Positions 8,370-19,789 of a stretch of 64,000 bases of DNA are shown piece by piece (within the stretch, counting starts at the first letter, position 1; the number at the start of each line of letters is the position of its first letter). The position numbers and the translations under genes are program-made. This DNA is from Sinorhizobium sp. A49 (GTDB lineage: Bacteria > Pseudomonadota > Alphaproteobacteria > Rhizobiales > Rhizobiaceae), in contig NZ_MUNW01000062.1 of assembly GCF_002002725.1 (NCBI RefSeq), positions 248,001 through 312,000 on the forward strand, in the 5' to 3' direction. The notes beneath the pieces are model-generated. The model had not been told where the DNA came from and did not search any database. It saw only the letters and a list, made by a program, of their open reading frames with translations.

Positions 8370-9179
8370 CTATTCGTCGTGACGCACGATCGACCGCGCC
8401 CGTTTCCCCCGGAAATAGGACTGCACCCAGGGATCGTCACAGGCCAACATGTCCTCGACCGTCCCCTCGACCAGAACCTTCTTGTTTCCGAGCACCGCGA
8501 TGCGATCGCAGACCGAAAACAGGCTGTCGAGGTCGTGAGTCACCATATACACGGTCAATCCGAGCGTGTCGCGCAGCTTGGCGATCAACTCGTCGAACTC
8601 GGCCGCACCGATCGGATCCAGGCCCGATGTCGGCTCGTCGAGAAAGACGAGATCGGGGTCGAGCGCCAGCGCCCTGGCAAGGGCCGCGCGCTTGATCATG
8701 CCGCCCGAAAGCTCGGATGGGTACTTGTCGGCCGCCTCGGGCGCCAGGCCCACCAGTTCGATCTTCACGCGCGCCAGTTCGTCCATCAGGCTCTGCGACA
8801 GGTCGAGATATTCGCGCATCGGAACCTGGATATTTTCGCGCACTGTCAGCGCCGAAAAGAGCGCGCCATGCTGGAAAAGCACGCCCAGACGCATGTCGAG
8901 CGCGATCCGGTCGGCCTCCGACATCTTGTCGTATTCCGCGCCGAGGATCTCGATCGTCCCGGAGCGCTTGGCAAGAAGCCTGAGGACCGTACGCATCAGT
9001 ACCGACTTGCCGGTGCCAGACGCCCCCACGAAGCCGAGGATTTCTCCGCGATAGATCTCGAGGTTGAGCTTGTCGAGCACGATATGGGAGCCAAAGCCGA
9101 CCGTCAGGTCGCGCACGGACAAGACTGATTCATGGCCGTTCGCGGCGTCTGGCTGTCTTTCTGTGGCTGTTGTGTCCAT
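8370..9179 (-). CDS. Mla-type ABC transporter ATP-binding protein
   Basis: A 269-residue MlaF-like ATPase that powers the lipid transporter from the cytoplasm. Visible elements are Walker A GASGTGKS, the signature ELSGGMIKRAALARAL, Walker B DLVFLDEPTSGLDP and a switch TH in MVTHDL. The C-terminal tail (VLVEGTVEDMLACDDPWVQSYFRGKRARS) is typical of MlaF. The ATG at 9179 (MDTTATERQ) lies 13 bases after the permease stop, consistent with translational coupling. An in-frame extension to 9233 would overlap the permease and is not favoured. Confidence 0.92.
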   Translation of the reverse strand: MDTTATERQPDAANGHESVLSVRDLTVGFGSHIVLDKLNLEIYRGEILGFVGASGTGKSVLMRTVLRLLAKRSGTIEILGAEYDKMSEADRIALDMRLGVLFQHGALFSALTVRENIQVPMREYLDLSQSLMDELARVKIELVGLAPEAADKYPSELSGGMIKRAALARALALDPDLVFLDEPTSGLDPIGAAEFDELIAKLRDTLGLTVYMVTHDLDSLFSVCDRIAVLGNKKVLVEGTVEDMLACDDPWVQSYFRGKRARSIVRHDE

Positions 9180-9192
9180 CGTCCCATCCGCC

Positions 9193-10410
9193 TCAAAATT
9201 CGATTGCTGCGTAGAACATGGCAAACAGGCCATCGATCAGGATCACCACGAAGATCGATTTGACCACCGATGAGGTCACGTGCCGGCCGAGCGATTCGGC
9301 GCTGCCGCCCACCTTCAACCCTTCGACGGCCGCCACCACACCGATGATCAGCGCCATGAACGGCGCCTTGATCATGCCGGCAGCAACCGATGAAAAATCG
9401 ACGGCCTCCTGCAGCCGTGCCAGAAAGGTCGCAACCGTGATGCCAGAATAGGTCCAGGCGACCAGCGCCGCACCGGTCAGGGCTGCGAAATTGGCGATGA
9501 TGGTCAGGAGCGGCAAGGCGATCGTCAGCGCTACAAGGCGCGGAAACACGAGGACGCCGACGGGGCTGAGGCCCATGACCTTCAGCGCGTCGACCTCTTC
9601 GCGCATCTTCATTGAACCGATTTCGGCGGTAATCGCGCTGCCCGAACGCCCGGCGATCATGATCGCGGTCAAGAGCACCCCGATTTCGCGAAGTTGCAGG
9701 ATACCGACGAGATCGACGACAAAGACTTCAGCGCCAAAGTAGCGCAGCTGAAATGCACCCTGCTGCGCAATGATCGCGCCGATCAAAAAAGACATCAGCA
9801 TGATGATCGGCACGGCCTTGACGCCCATGCGGTCGATCTGGTGGACAATTGCCGCCGGCGAAAGACCACTGTGCCGGCCGAGCTTGAGCTGCGCGCCGCG
9901 AACCGCCGAACCGAGAATGTACATCGCCGCGACGATATCGTTCCAGGTGGCGATCATCACCTCGCCGACCGGCGCGAACAACCGCTGAAACAGCGGAATG
10001 GTCTCGCTTTCGTCCTCCGGTGTGGGCAGTTCCGCAGGCAAGGCGCCGATCAGTTCGACGTAGCGTTGGCCGCCGTCCACGAACTGGATCCCATCCTCCT
10101 TGGGCCCGGCGATCTTCGTCATGAAGCGCCGGATGATCCAGGCCCCCGCCGTATCCATGGAGGTGACACCTGAGAGATCGAACTGCCTTACGCTGCCGCC
10201 CTGGCGGGCGAGTTGATCAAGCTTGACGGCCATGGCTTCGGCCGTCTCATGCCGCCAGACGCCTGAAAAGACGTATGTGCCATCAGAGCCTCCGACCTCT
10301 CCGCCGAGCGCGACATCCGCAACGATCTTGGTCTGGGAACGCGTCACCTGGTCTCTGTCATCCCGATTTGCTAACCGCTCGTAAAAGCTTGCTCCGTCAT
10401 AACGGCTCAC
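9193..10410 (-). CDS. MlaE-family permease with N-terminal STAS domain
   Basis: A 405-residue inner-membrane protein. The first 140 residues are soluble and resemble a STAS domain (VRQFDLSGVTSMDTAGAWIIRRF). In E. coli the STAS function is the separate protein MlaB, so this is a built-in version. The rest is the MlaE/YrbE permease: GVKAVPIIMLMSFLIGAIIAQQGAFQLRYFGAEVFVVDLVGI, REIGVLLTAIMIAGRSGSAITAEIGSMKMREEVDALKVMG and further helices. It heads the operon with the ATPase, MCE protein and lipoprotein, all on the same strand, giving a complete retrograde or anterograde phospholipid transporter. Confidence 0.92.
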   Translation of the reverse strand: MSRYDGASFYERLANRDDRDQVTRSQTKIVADVALGGEVGGSDGTYVFSGVWRHETAEAMAVKLDQLARQGGSVRQFDLSGVTSMDTAGAWIIRRFMTKIAGPKEDGIQFVDGGQRYVELIGALPAELPTPEDESETIPLFQRLFAPVGEVMIATWNDIVAAMYILGSAVRGAQLKLGRHSGLSPAAIVHQIDRMGVKAVPIIMLMSFLIGAIIAQQGAFQLRYFGAEVFVVDLVGILQLREIGVLLTAIMIAGRSGSAITAEIGSMKMREEVDALKVMGLSPVGVLVFPRLVALTIALPLLTIIANFAALTGAALVAWTYSGITVATFLARLQEAVDFSSVAAGMIKAPFMALIIGVVAAVEGLKVGGSAESLGRHVTSSVVKSIFVVILIDGLFAMFYAAIEF

Positions 10411-10485
10411 ATCCTTGATGTCATCCGGACGAAGCCGGTAACATCACGACCAATGCGCCAGATAGCCCCCGCCGGAGAAGATTTC

Positions 10486-11469
10486 ATGTCAACTGTGCTC
10501 GAAGCGACAACCGAAGACTTCCCGATTGCGGGCACTTTCACGATTTCACGCGGCTCGAAGACCACCGCGAGCGTGGTGACCTGCCGAATCACCGCGGACG
10601 GCAGCAGCGGCTGGGGGGAATGCGTGCCCTACGGCCGTTACAACGAAACCATTGCCTCGGTCCTCGCGGAGATCGAAGCCATTCGCCCGCAGATCGAACA
10701 GGGTCTGACCCGCCCACAGCTGCAGTCGGCGATGAAGCCGGGCGCTGCCCGCAACGCCATCGATAGTGCGCTGTGGGATCTGGAGGCAAAGAAGAAGGGC
10801 AAATCCGTCCATGCGCTTGCTTGTCTTTCCTCACCTGGAACATTGACGACGGCCTATACGCTCTCGCTGGCCGAGCCGGAGGAAATGCGCAAACTGGCCG
10901 CACACTATGCCCACCGCGCCCTGCTCAAGATCAAGGTCGGGACGTCGGACGATGCCTCACGCATCCGCGCCGTGCGCGAAGGCGCCCCGGAGAGCCGCAT
11001 CATTCTCGATGCCAATGAGGGCTGGACGGCTGAGACCCTCGCCTATCACTTCGCGATTTGCGCCGAGCAGCGCATTGACCTGATCGAGCAGCCGCTGCCG
11101 GCCGGCCGCGACCAGGCGCTCGCCACGATCGCTCGCCCCGTGCCCGTCTGCGCCGACGAGAGCGTACATGCGACCGGCGACCTCTCCGCTCTCGTCGACC
11201 GCTACGACGCGGTCAACATCAAGCTCGACAAGACAGGCGGCCTGACGGAAGCCCTTCGCATGCGCGATGCGGCAATGTCGCTCGGCCTCAAGGTGATGGT
11301 CGGCTGCATGGTCGGGACCTCGCTCGGCATGGCACCGGCGATCCTGGTGGCGCAGGGCGCGGATTTCGTCGACCTCGACGGCCCCCTGCTTCTGGCGCGC
11401 GACCGCACGCCGGGCCTGCGCTACGAGGCCTCGCTGGTCTTTCCGCCTGAGCCGCGCCTCTGGGGCTGA
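10486..11469 (+). CDS. dgcA: dipeptide epimerase / N-acyl-D-Glu racemase family (enolase superfamily)
   Basis: A 327-residue mandelate racemase/muconate-lactonising enzyme of the L-Ala-D/L-Glu epimerase subgroup. The general acid/base lysine motif LLKIKVG, metal ligands in ILDANEGW, LIEQPLP and CADESV, and the second lysine NIKLDKTGG are all present, with the 20s loop at the N-terminus. In rhizobia the related DgcA is reported as an N-acetyl-D-glutamate racemase, and in many bacteria the family recycles murein dipeptides. No dgcN gene lies beside it, so the substrate is left open. The ATG at 10486 has GGAGAAG upstream. Its last 49 bases overlap the convergent MFS gene. Confidence 0.85.
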   Translation: MSTVLEATTEDFPIAGTFTISRGSKTTASVVTCRITADGSSGWGECVPYGRYNETIASVLAEIEAIRPQIEQGLTRPQLQSAMKPGAARNAIDSALWDLEAKKKGKSVHALACLSSPGTLTTAYTLSLAEPEEMRKLAAHYAHRALLKIKVGTSDDASRIRAVREGAPESRIILDANEGWTAETLAYHFAICAEQRIDLIEQPLPAGRDQALATIARPVPVCADESVHATGDLSALVDRYDAVNIKLDKTGGLTEALRMRDAAMSLGLKVMVGCMVGTSLGMAPAILVAQGADFVDLDGPLLLARDRTPGLRYEASLVFPPEPRLWG

Positions 11470-12641
11470 AGGTAACGGGCGGTCAGGGCAAAGCAACAGC
11501 CTGCAAAGGCGACGACCGACATCGAATAGAACCCGTTCACCCCGTACCAGGCATAGAGATAGCCGGACAGGAACGTGAAGATCGCCGTGAAGATGCCGGT
11601 GTAGAAGAAGTAGAGGCCCTGGGCAGAAGCCTCCTGCTCCTCGACCACGCGCTCCACCAGCTTGTTCTGCATGCCGGTGTGCATGATCGCATAGGTGAAG
11701 GCGTGAAAGCACTGCAGCACGAAGTATCCGGAAAAGCCAAGATCCATCGGGAAGATGATCCAGCGCAGCACGGCCAGGAAGCAGCCGGACAGGATCATGG
11801 TCCAGACGCTGAAACGCCGAATGATCGCCTTGGCGAAGATGAACATGGTCACTTCGGCGGCAACGCCCGCGCTCCAGAGAATGCCGATCTCGGTGCCGCT
11901 ATAGCCGATATGCTGCCAGTAGATCGCCGAGAAGGCGAACAGCATGGCGTGGCTGGCGTTGACCAGCGTCACGCCGATCAACAGCAGTTGCAGATCGAGC
12001 TGGCGCAAGGATTTTGGCGGCGGTTCGGTCAAGGCCGTGATCGGTGACGGACGTCGCGGCCGGCCGACCTTCGGCGCCGCAAAGGCCATCACGATCGTCA
12101 GGCCAAATCCGATCGCCATCGCCGGCAGCACCATGTCGCCGCCGAAGATGCCGATCAACCAGCCACCGAGCATGGTTGCGCCGATGAAGGCAACGGAACC
12201 CCAGAGCCGCATCTGGGCATAGTCAAAGCCCCAACGCCGGACACCGGAAAGCGCGATCGCTTCGACGATCGGCACATAGGGCGAATAGACTGCCGACTGC
12301 AGCGTGTAGATGATCAGTATCGGCCAGAACTCTCGCGCGTAGAACAGCACGAATGCCGTCGCCAGCGACAGGAAGCCCGACCAGATCAGGACGATCGTGC
12401 GCTCTCCGAGCCGGTCGGCGATCACGCCTGCGATTGGCGCCGTGAAGACGCGCACGAACATCGGCAAGGCCAGCACAACGCCGATCTCGAAATCGCTCAT
12501 GGAAAGCGTCGTCAGCCAGACCGGAAAATACGGCATGGCGAAACCGTTGACGATCAACGGAGCGCAGAAGAGCAAGGCGGTGCGAAGCGTAAAATAACGC
12601 GGCGGAGGGCCCACGGCAGCGGGCGCTTGGGAGGGAATCAT
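11421..12641 (-). CDS. MFS transporter, phenylpropionate permease (HcaT/PPP) family
   Basis: A 406-residue inner-membrane protein with about 12 hydrophobic helices. The cytoplasmic loop between helices 2 and 3 carries the MFS motif variant GVIADRLGERT. The N-terminal TALLFCAPLIVNGFAMPYFPVWLTTLSMSDFEIG and the middle GFDYAQMRLWGSVAFIGATMLGG are characteristic of the LacY-like HcaT/PPP subfamily. The substrate cannot be told from sequence; related proteins are annotated for 3-phenylpropionate or sugar import. It ends inside the 3' end of the convergent epimerase gene, which might suggest a linked role, but position alone is weak evidence. Confidence 0.85.
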   Translation of the reverse strand: MIPSQAPAAVGPPPRYFTLRTALLFCAPLIVNGFAMPYFPVWLTTLSMSDFEIGVVLALPMFVRVFTAPIAGVIADRLGERTIVLIWSGFLSLATAFVLFYAREFWPILIIYTLQSAVYSPYVPIVEAIALSGVRRWGFDYAQMRLWGSVAFIGATMLGGWLIGIFGGDMVLPAMAIGFGLTIVMAFAAPKVGRPRRPSPITALTEPPPKSLRQLDLQLLLIGVTLVNASHAMLFAFSAIYWQHIGYSGTEIGILWSAGVAAEVTMFIFAKAIIRRFSVWTMILSGCFLAVLRWIIFPMDLGFSGYFVLQCFHAFTYAIMHTGMQNKLVERVVEEQEASAQGLYFFYTGIFTAIFTFLSGYLYAWYGVNGFYSMSVVAFAGCCFALTARYLQPQRRGSGGKTSEAS

Positions 12642-12747
12642 TGCAGGACCTGATGGCTATGGGCCAGCAATAGCATAGCCCACCGCAGGATCGCTATAAC
12701 CTAGATTTCGCTACACGCCACGCTTGCGCCTTCCCGGCTTGCGTGCA

Positions 12748-13587
12748 TCACGCGGCCCGCTGCGTCAGCAACTGCGCCAGCAGCCGTTCGGCATCGGCCG
12801 TTCCCTCGGCTTCAGTGGCCCCGCCACGCATCTGATGCCAGGTGATCAGCTCCATGGTGCCGTCGTGGTGCTCGGCGATCGCCGTGCAGCTTTCGACCCA
12901 GTCACCGGTATTGATGTAGCGGATATCGCCGATATCTTCGATGACGGCATGGTGGATATGGCCGCAGATCACCCCTTGCGCGTCGTGGCGTCGCGCCTCA
13001 TCGGCAACCACCTTCTGGAACTCGCCGATGAAGTTGACCGCGTGTTTCACCTGCAGCTTTGCCCAGGATGAAAACGACCAGTAGGGCATGCCGAGCCGGC
13101 GGCGAACAGCCGCCAAGCCGATATTGATGGCGATTGCCGTGTCGTATGCCCAGTCACCGAGATAGGCGAGGATGCGGGCATTGCGCACGACCACGTCGAA
13201 TTCGTCACCATGCAGTACCAGATAGGTGCGGCCGTCGGCACCCTTGTGCATGTGGCGCTGCGCGACTTCGATGCCGCCGAAGTGAACGCCCGGAAAATCG
13301 CGCATGAATTCATCGTGATTGCCGGGGATGTAGATGATGCGCGTACCCTTGCGCGCCTTGCGCAGCAGCTTCTGGACGGCGTCGTTGCAGTTCTGCGGCC
13401 AGTACCAGCTGCGCTTCAGCCGCCAGCCATCGACGATATCGCCGACGAGAATGATGGTTTCCGCCTCGTGATACCGCAGGAAATCAATGAGAAAGTCCGT
13501 CTTGGCTGCCTTGGAACCGAGGTGGACGTCGGAAATGAACAACGTCCTGAGATGTCTTACGGAGTTGTCTTGCGGCGCCGCCATCAT
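12748..13587 (-). CDS. UDP-2,3-diacylglucosamine diphosphatase-like metallophosphoesterase
   Basis: A 279-residue calcineurin-like phosphoesterase. The metal-binding motifs occur in order: ISDVHLGS (about residue 20), GDIVDGW, GNHDE, LHGDEFD and GHIHHA. This is the LpxH-like architecture; many alphaproteobacteria use the unrelated LpxI for lipid A synthesis, so this member may act on UDP-diacylglucosamine or on another phosphoester. It should be cytoplasmic and membrane-associated. A TTG extension to 13626 overlaps the upstream region of the divergent malic enzyme; two adjacent ATG codons at 13587 and 13584 are the likelier start. Confidence 0.82.
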   Translation of the reverse strand: MMAAPQDNSVRHLRTLFISDVHLGSKAAKTDFLIDFLRYHEAETIILVGDIVDGWRLKRSWYWPQNCNDAVQKLLRKARKGTRIIYIPGNHDEFMRDFPGVHFGGIEVAQRHMHKGADGRTYLVLHGDEFDVVVRNARILAYLGDWAYDTAIAINIGLAAVRRRLGMPYWSFSSWAKLQVKHAVNFIGEFQKVVADEARRHDAQGVICGHIHHAVIEDIGDIRYINTGDWVESCTAIAEHHDGTMELITWHQMRGGATEAEGTADAERLLAQLLTQRAA

Positions 13588-13762
13588 ACCAGCCTCGTCT
13601 TGATTGAGCCTTCTGGGGCCCGTCAAAACCAGACTCGTGTTTCAGGAAGATGACATGGACGCCGGCCGCTTCGTCGCACTGGCCGAAAAGAACGGCGCAA
13701 AAACTGTACGTGGTCCGCAATTCATGCCACAAGGCCACGTCCAAAAAAGAGGAATGCAGACT

Positions 13763-16075
13763 ATGAGCACGGGCGACAAAACCAAATCCCACACCGGTCC
13801 GGCCAGCGGCGACATCGACCAGCAGGCCCTGTTCTTCCACCGTTACCCGCGCCCGGGGAAGCTCGAAATCCAGCCCACCAAGCCGCTCGGCAACCAGCGC
13901 GACCTCGCGCTCGCCTATTCGCCCGGCGTGGCCGCCCCCTGCATCGCCATCCGTGACAACCCGGAAACGGCCGCCGACTACACGGCGCGCGCCAATCTCG
14001 TCGCCGTCATTTCCAACGGCACGGCCGTTCTCGGCCTCGGCAATATCGGTCCGCTTGCCTCCAAGCCGGTGATGGAAGGCAAGGCGGTCCTGTTCAAGAA
14101 ATTCGCCGGCATCGACGTCTTCGACATCGAGATCGACGCTTCGAGCATCGAACGCATGGTCGACGTGATCTCGGCGCTGGAGCCGACCTTCGGCGGCATC
14201 AACCTGGAAGACATCAAGGCACCGGAATGCTTCGAGGTCGAGCGCCAGCTGCGCGAAAAGATGCAGATCCCCGTCTTCCATGACGACCAGCATGGCACCG
14301 CGATCATCGTCGCCGCCGCCATCCTCAACGGCCTGGAACTTGCCGGCAAGGACATCGCCAAGGCCAAGATCGTGACGTCTGGCGCCGGCGCAGCAGCGCT
14401 CGCCTGTCTCAATCTGCTGGTCACGCTCGGCGCCAAGATCGAAAATATCTGGGTGCACGACCTCGAAGGCCTCGTCTACAAGGGCCGTGAAGTGCTGATG
14501 GACGAGTGGAAGTCGGTCTACGCCCAGGACAGCAACAACCGGGTGCTTGCCGACAGCATCGGCGGCGCCGACGTCTTCCTCGGCCTTTCGGCTGCAGGCG
14601 TTCTGAAGCCGGAATTGCTGGTACAGATGGCGGAAAAGCCGCTGATCATGGCGCTTGCTAACCCGACGCCCGAGATCATGCCGGAAGCTGCCCGTGCGGC
14701 GCGCCCGGACGCCATGATCTGCACCGGCCGTTCGGATTTTCCCAACCAGGTCAACAACGTGCTCTGCTTCCCGCACATCTTCCGCGGTGCGCTCGACTGC
14801 GGCGCAAGCACGATCAACGAAGAAATGAAAATGGCGGCTGTGCGCGCTATCGCAGGCCTCGCCCGCGAAGAGCCGTCCGACGTCGCTGCCCGTGCCTATT
14901 CCGGCGAGACGCCGGTCTTCGGCCCCGATTACCTGATCCCCTCGCCCTTCGACCAGCGCCTGATCCTCAGGATCGCGCCTGCCGTGGCCAAGGCAGCCGA
15001 GGAAAGCGGCGTCGCCAAGCGTCCGATCCAGGACTACGACGCCTATCTCGACAAGCTGAACCGCTTTGTCTTCCGCTCGGGCTTCATCATGAAGCCGGTC
15101 TTTGCCGCTGCCAAGAATGCGCAGAAGAACCGCGTAATCTTTGCCGAAGGCGAAGACGAGCGCGTGCTGCGCGCAGCCCAGGTGCTGCTCGAAGAAGGCA
15201 CGGCCCGCCCGATCCTGATCGGTCGTCCGCAGATCATCGAGACGCGTCTGCGTCGTTACGGCCTGCGCATTCGTCCTGATGTCGATTTCGAAGTGGTCAA
15301 CCCAGAGGGCGATCCGCGCTACCGCGACTACGTCGAGGATTACTTCGCCCTCGTCGGCCGTCTCGGCGTCATTCCGGAAGCCGCACGTACGATCGTGCGC
15401 ACCAACACCACGGTGATCGGGGCGCTTGCCGTCAAGCGCGGCGAAGCCGATGCACTGATCTGCGGCGTTGAAGGGCGCTACAGCAAGCACCTGCGCGACG
15501 TCTCGCAGATCATCGGCAAGCGTGAAGGCGTGCTCGACTTCTCGGCACTCAGCCTCTTGATTTCGCAGCGCGGCGCCACCTTCTTCACCGACACCTATGT
15601 CAGCTATTGCCCGAGCGCCGAGGAAATCGCCCAGACGACGGTGATGGCGGCGCAGGAAATCCGCCGCTTCGGCATCACGCCGCATGCGGCTCTGGTCTCG
15701 CATTCGAACTTCGGTTCGCGCGATTCCGAAAGTGCCACCAAGATGCGTCACGCACTGCAGCTCGTGCGCGAACTTGCGCCCGACCTGGAAGTCGACGGCG
15801 AAATGCATGGTGATTCGGCCATCTCCGAAGTGCTGCGCCAGCGCGTCATGCCCAACAGCACGCTTTCGGGCGAAGCCAACCTGCTGGTCTTCCCGAATCT
15901 CGATGCCGCCAACATCACGCTCGGCGTCGTCAAGACGATGACGGACAGCCTGCATGTCGGACCGATCCTGCTCGGCTCGGCGCTGCCGGCGCACATCCTG
16001 TCGCCGTCCGTTACGTCGCGCGGCGTCGTCAACATGGCAGCACTCGCTGTCGTTGAAGCCAGCCATCCGGGCTGA
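13763..16075 (+). CDS. dme: NAD(P)-dependent malic enzyme with phosphotransacetylase-like domain
   Basis: A 770-residue chimera. The first about 430 residues are malic enzyme, oxidatively decarboxylating malate to pyruvate ([86 protein letters not shown]). The rest resembles phosphotransacetylase, a domain reported as regulatory rather than catalytic in rhizobial malic enzymes. The length equals the one I recall for S. meliloti Dme (the NAD-preferring form needed for nitrogen fixation), rather than Tme, and the neighbour sinR supports this. ATG 13763 has AGAGGA nine bases upstream. A strong hairpin ends the transcript. Confidence 0.93.
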   Translation: MSTGDKTKSHTGPASGDIDQQALFFHRYPRPGKLEIQPTKPLGNQRDLALAYSPGVAAPCIAIRDNPETAADYTARANLVAVISNGTAVLGLGNIGPLASKPVMEGKAVLFKKFAGIDVFDIEIDASSIERMVDVISALEPTFGGINLEDIKAPECFEVERQLREKMQIPVFHDDQHGTAIIVAAAILNGLELAGKDIAKAKIVTSGAGAAALACLNLLVTLGAKIENIWVHDLEGLVYKGREVLMDEWKSVYAQDSNNRVLADSIGGADVFLGLSAAGVLKPELLVQMAEKPLIMALANPTPEIMPEAARAARPDAMICTGRSDFPNQVNNVLCFPHIFRGALDCGASTINEEMKMAAVRAIAGLAREEPSDVAARAYSGETPVFGPDYLIPSPFDQRLILRIAPAVAKAAEESGVAKRPIQDYDAYLDKLNRFVFRSGFIMKPVFAAAKNAQKNRVIFAEGEDERVLRAAQVLLEEGTARPILIGRPQIIETRLRRYGLRIRPDVDFEVVNPEGDPRYRDYVEDYFALVGRLGVIPEAARTIVRTNTTVIGALAVKRGEADALICGVEGRYSKHLRDVSQIIGKREGVLDFSALSLLISQRGATFFTDTYVSYCPSAEEIAQTTVMAAQEIRRFGITPHAALVSHSNFGSRDSESATKMRHALQLVRELAPDLEVDGEMHGDSAISEVLRQRVMPNSTLSGEANLLVFPNLDAANITLGVVKTMTDSLHVGPILLGSALPAHILSPSVTSRGVVNMAALAVVEASHPG

Positions 16076-16085
16076 TGGCGTTTTG

Positions 16086-16117
16086 CAGGGCCGCCATACC
16101 CGGCGGCCCTGTGTTTC
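16086..16117 (+). terminator. malic enzyme terminator
   Basis: A perfect 10-base GC-rich stem (CAGGGCCGCC/GGCGGCCCTG) with loop ATACCC followed by TGTTTC, 11 bases after the dme stop. It separates dme from sinR. Confidence 0.7.
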
Positions 16118-16244
16118 TCAGGCGATCCAGGCAACAACCATTGTTTGTAGGATCGACAATCCACAGCAAATACGGATGACGGTTCTGGACAAAAGGTGAA
16201 CCCCCAACCATTGTGGGGTTCAGGGCAAGAATCGGTGTTGTGGC

Positions 16245-16982
16245 ATGACTGAACAACAGGCTGTCCTCGACATGCTGGAAATCCTGGAATGCGGAGGCTG
16301 TGTCGAGCCGGCCCATTTCTTTACGTTGATGCGACGTACATTTCGCATCGCTCATCTCCTTTATCTTGAAGCCGAGCCCTATGCCGACGAGCTCAAGATC
16401 TGCCGCCTGCACCACACGTTCGGTGCCTATGCGGCGGAGCTCTACCTGACGCGGGAGCTCTATCGCATCGATCCCATCCTCAAACTGGCGCTCGGCGGCG
16501 TCAGGCCGGTGGAATGGACAACCGCGCGGGATCGCTTTCCCGAGTGCGAGCCGTTGTTCAAGACGGCCGAAGAGATCGGACTTTCCAGCGAAGGCGTCGC
16601 CCTGCCGCTGCCCTCGCCGGCTGGACGGATGGCGTTGCTTGCCATCAACGTCAACATGTCCGCGGCCGAATGGTCGATCTATCGGCGCAATCATCTGCGC
16701 GACTTCCAACTCGCCGCCAACCTGTTTCATGCCGGCATGCTCGAGAACGCGGCCATGACGAGTGGGGCGGCGGCGCGCGATATGCGCCTGACCGGCCGTG
16801 AAACCGAGGTTCTCACTTGGTCGGCAGCCGGCAAGAGCTATTGGGAGATCGCCACCATTCTCGGCATTTCCGAGCGCACCGTGCGTTTCTTCATGACCAA
16901 TGCCCGCCGCAAGCTCAACGTCGTTTCCAACACGCAAGCGGTGGCGCAGGCCGTCCGCCACGCGCTGATCCCGACGGTTTGA
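16245..16982 (+). CDS. sinR: LuxR-family quorum-sensing regulator, SinR type
   Basis: A 245-residue cytoplasmic regulator with an N-terminal acyl-homoserine-lactone-binding domain (about residues 20-165; the family Asp-Pro pair in YRIDPIL and the Trp in VEWTTAR are present) and a C-terminal LuxR helix-turn-helix (about 178-238; LTGRETEVLTWSAAGKSYWEIATILGISERTVRFFMTNARRKLN). It lies directly upstream of a LuxI-type synthase in the same direction and downstream of dme, the arrangement I recall for S. meliloti sinR-sinI. SinR there activates sinI; a matching palindrome is visible before the synthase. The ATG at 16245 fits the family start. Confidence 0.92.
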   Translation: MTEQQAVLDMLEILECGGCVEPAHFFTLMRRTFRIAHLLYLEAEPYADELKICRLHHTFGAYAAELYLTRELYRIDPILKLALGGVRPVEWTTARDRFPECEPLFKTAEEIGLSSEGVALPLPSPAGRMALLAINVNMSAAEWSIYRRNHLRDFQLAANLFHAGMLENAAMTSGAAARDMRLTGRETEVLTWSAAGKSYWEIATILGISERTVRFFMTNARRKLNVVSNTQAVAQAVRHALIPTV

Positions 16983-17057
16983 TCCGGGCAAGAGCCGCTC
17001 CCCCCTGCGCTCTTCCGGAAACCCATCGAAATTTAGAGTAAAAAATCCGTTACCGGT

Positions 17058-17075
17058 ACTGTCACTAGTGCCAGT
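17058..17075. promoter_or_regulatory. lux-box-like palindrome upstream of sinI
   Basis: ACTGTCACTAGTGCCAGT is an 18-base palindrome with one mismatched base pair (positions 5/14). The size and CTG...CAG ends match lux/tra boxes bound by LuxR-type dimers. It lies 64 bases before the sinI ATG, between sinR and sinI, and is the best candidate for SinR binding. No search for other copies was possible. Confidence 0.7.
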
Positions 17076-17138
17076 TTCTTCTCCGCCGCCGGACTGACAG
17101 CATCACGCCATCCCCCAAAGACAAGGATGGAGAGAACG

Positions 17139-17783
17139 ATGATCAGGATCCTCAACGGCAGGACACGCGGACAGCACCCACAGGCCATCGACGAGATGTT
17201 CAAGTTGCGCAAGCGCGTCTTTCACGACTTCCTGAAATGGGACGTTCAGACCGATGGGGAATGGGAGATCGACAACTACGACAAGTCGAACCCGCTCTAC
17301 ATCCTGTCCTATTCGCCCGACACCGGAAAGCTGCGCGGATCGTTGAGGCTGCTGCCGACGCTTGGCCCCAACATGCTGGACGATACCTTCCCGATCCTGC
17401 TTGGCGACAACCCGGAGATCCGCAGCGCGTCGATCTGGGAGTCGAGCCGCTTCTGCATCGACCCTGAGATTTCGCAGGACCGCGCCTCAAACCAGGTCAC
17501 GGTCGCTGCTGCCGAACTGATGTGCGGCGTCGGCGAACTCGGGCTTGCCTCCGGCATCAGCCACATCGTTACGGTCACAGACGTCTTCCTCGAGCGGATG
17601 TTCCGACGCATGGGGTGCCCCGGCGAGCGCATCGGCGAACCGCACCGGATCGGCTCGGTCTATGCCGTGGCCGTCGCCTGGGAAGTGACACCGTCGCTGC
17701 TGAGCGCCATGAAGGCAGTCGCCGCGATCGAAGGCACGGTTCTCGAACGGCCGATGTCGCTGGAAACGGCGCGCGCCGCCTGA
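17139..17783 (+). CDS. sinI: acyl-homoserine-lactone synthase, SinI type
   Basis: A 214-residue LuxI-family enzyme that makes N-acyl-homoserine lactones from S-adenosylmethionine and acyl-ACP in the cytoplasm. Counting from the chosen ATG, the conserved residues fall exactly at the canonical positions: R24, F28, W34, D45, D48, R70, F84, E101 and R104. The Thr/Ser region of the acyl pocket (SHIVTVTDVFLERMFRRMG) is also typical. In S. meliloti SinI makes long-chain AHLs (C12-C18); the acyl length here cannot be read. ATG 17139 is preferred over 17127 because GGAGAG lies four bases upstream of it and overlaps the earlier codon. Confidence 0.94.
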   Translation: MIRILNGRTRGQHPQAIDEMFKLRKRVFHDFLKWDVQTDGEWEIDNYDKSNPLYILSYSPDTGKLRGSLRLLPTLGPNMLDDTFPILLGDNPEIRSASIWESSRFCIDPEISQDRASNQVTVAAAELMCGVGELGLASGISHIVTVTDVFLERMFRRMGCPGERIGEPHRIGSVYAVAVAWEVTPSLLSAMKAVAAIEGTVLERPMSLETARAA

Positions 17784-17972
17784 CATCGAATCGGCACCGC
17801 CCATTCCACCGAGAGGACGCAGCTGTTAACGCAATGCGAGGCTTGTCGTTGCACACGCAGTGACAAGCCTTATGATAGGGCTGAAACAGGAAATGCCGAC
17901 GGCGACCGATCCCGGACAACAAGGGTGGCGCCGCCCGGTTGCAGGAATGGACGTTCGCCCTTGTTCCGGAAC

Positions 17973-19788
<1,816 letters not shown>

Positions 19789-19789
19789 C

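Noticed and set aside
13484-16066. 860-codon open frame antisense to dme
   Set aside because: It mirrors a GC-rich real gene, has no family motifs, is Arg/Ala/Asp-rich and lacks a ribosome site.
13763-16075. reading the malic enzyme as tme rather than dme
   Set aside because: The 770-residue length and sinR neighbour fit my memory of S. meliloti dme; biochemical cofactor preference would decide.
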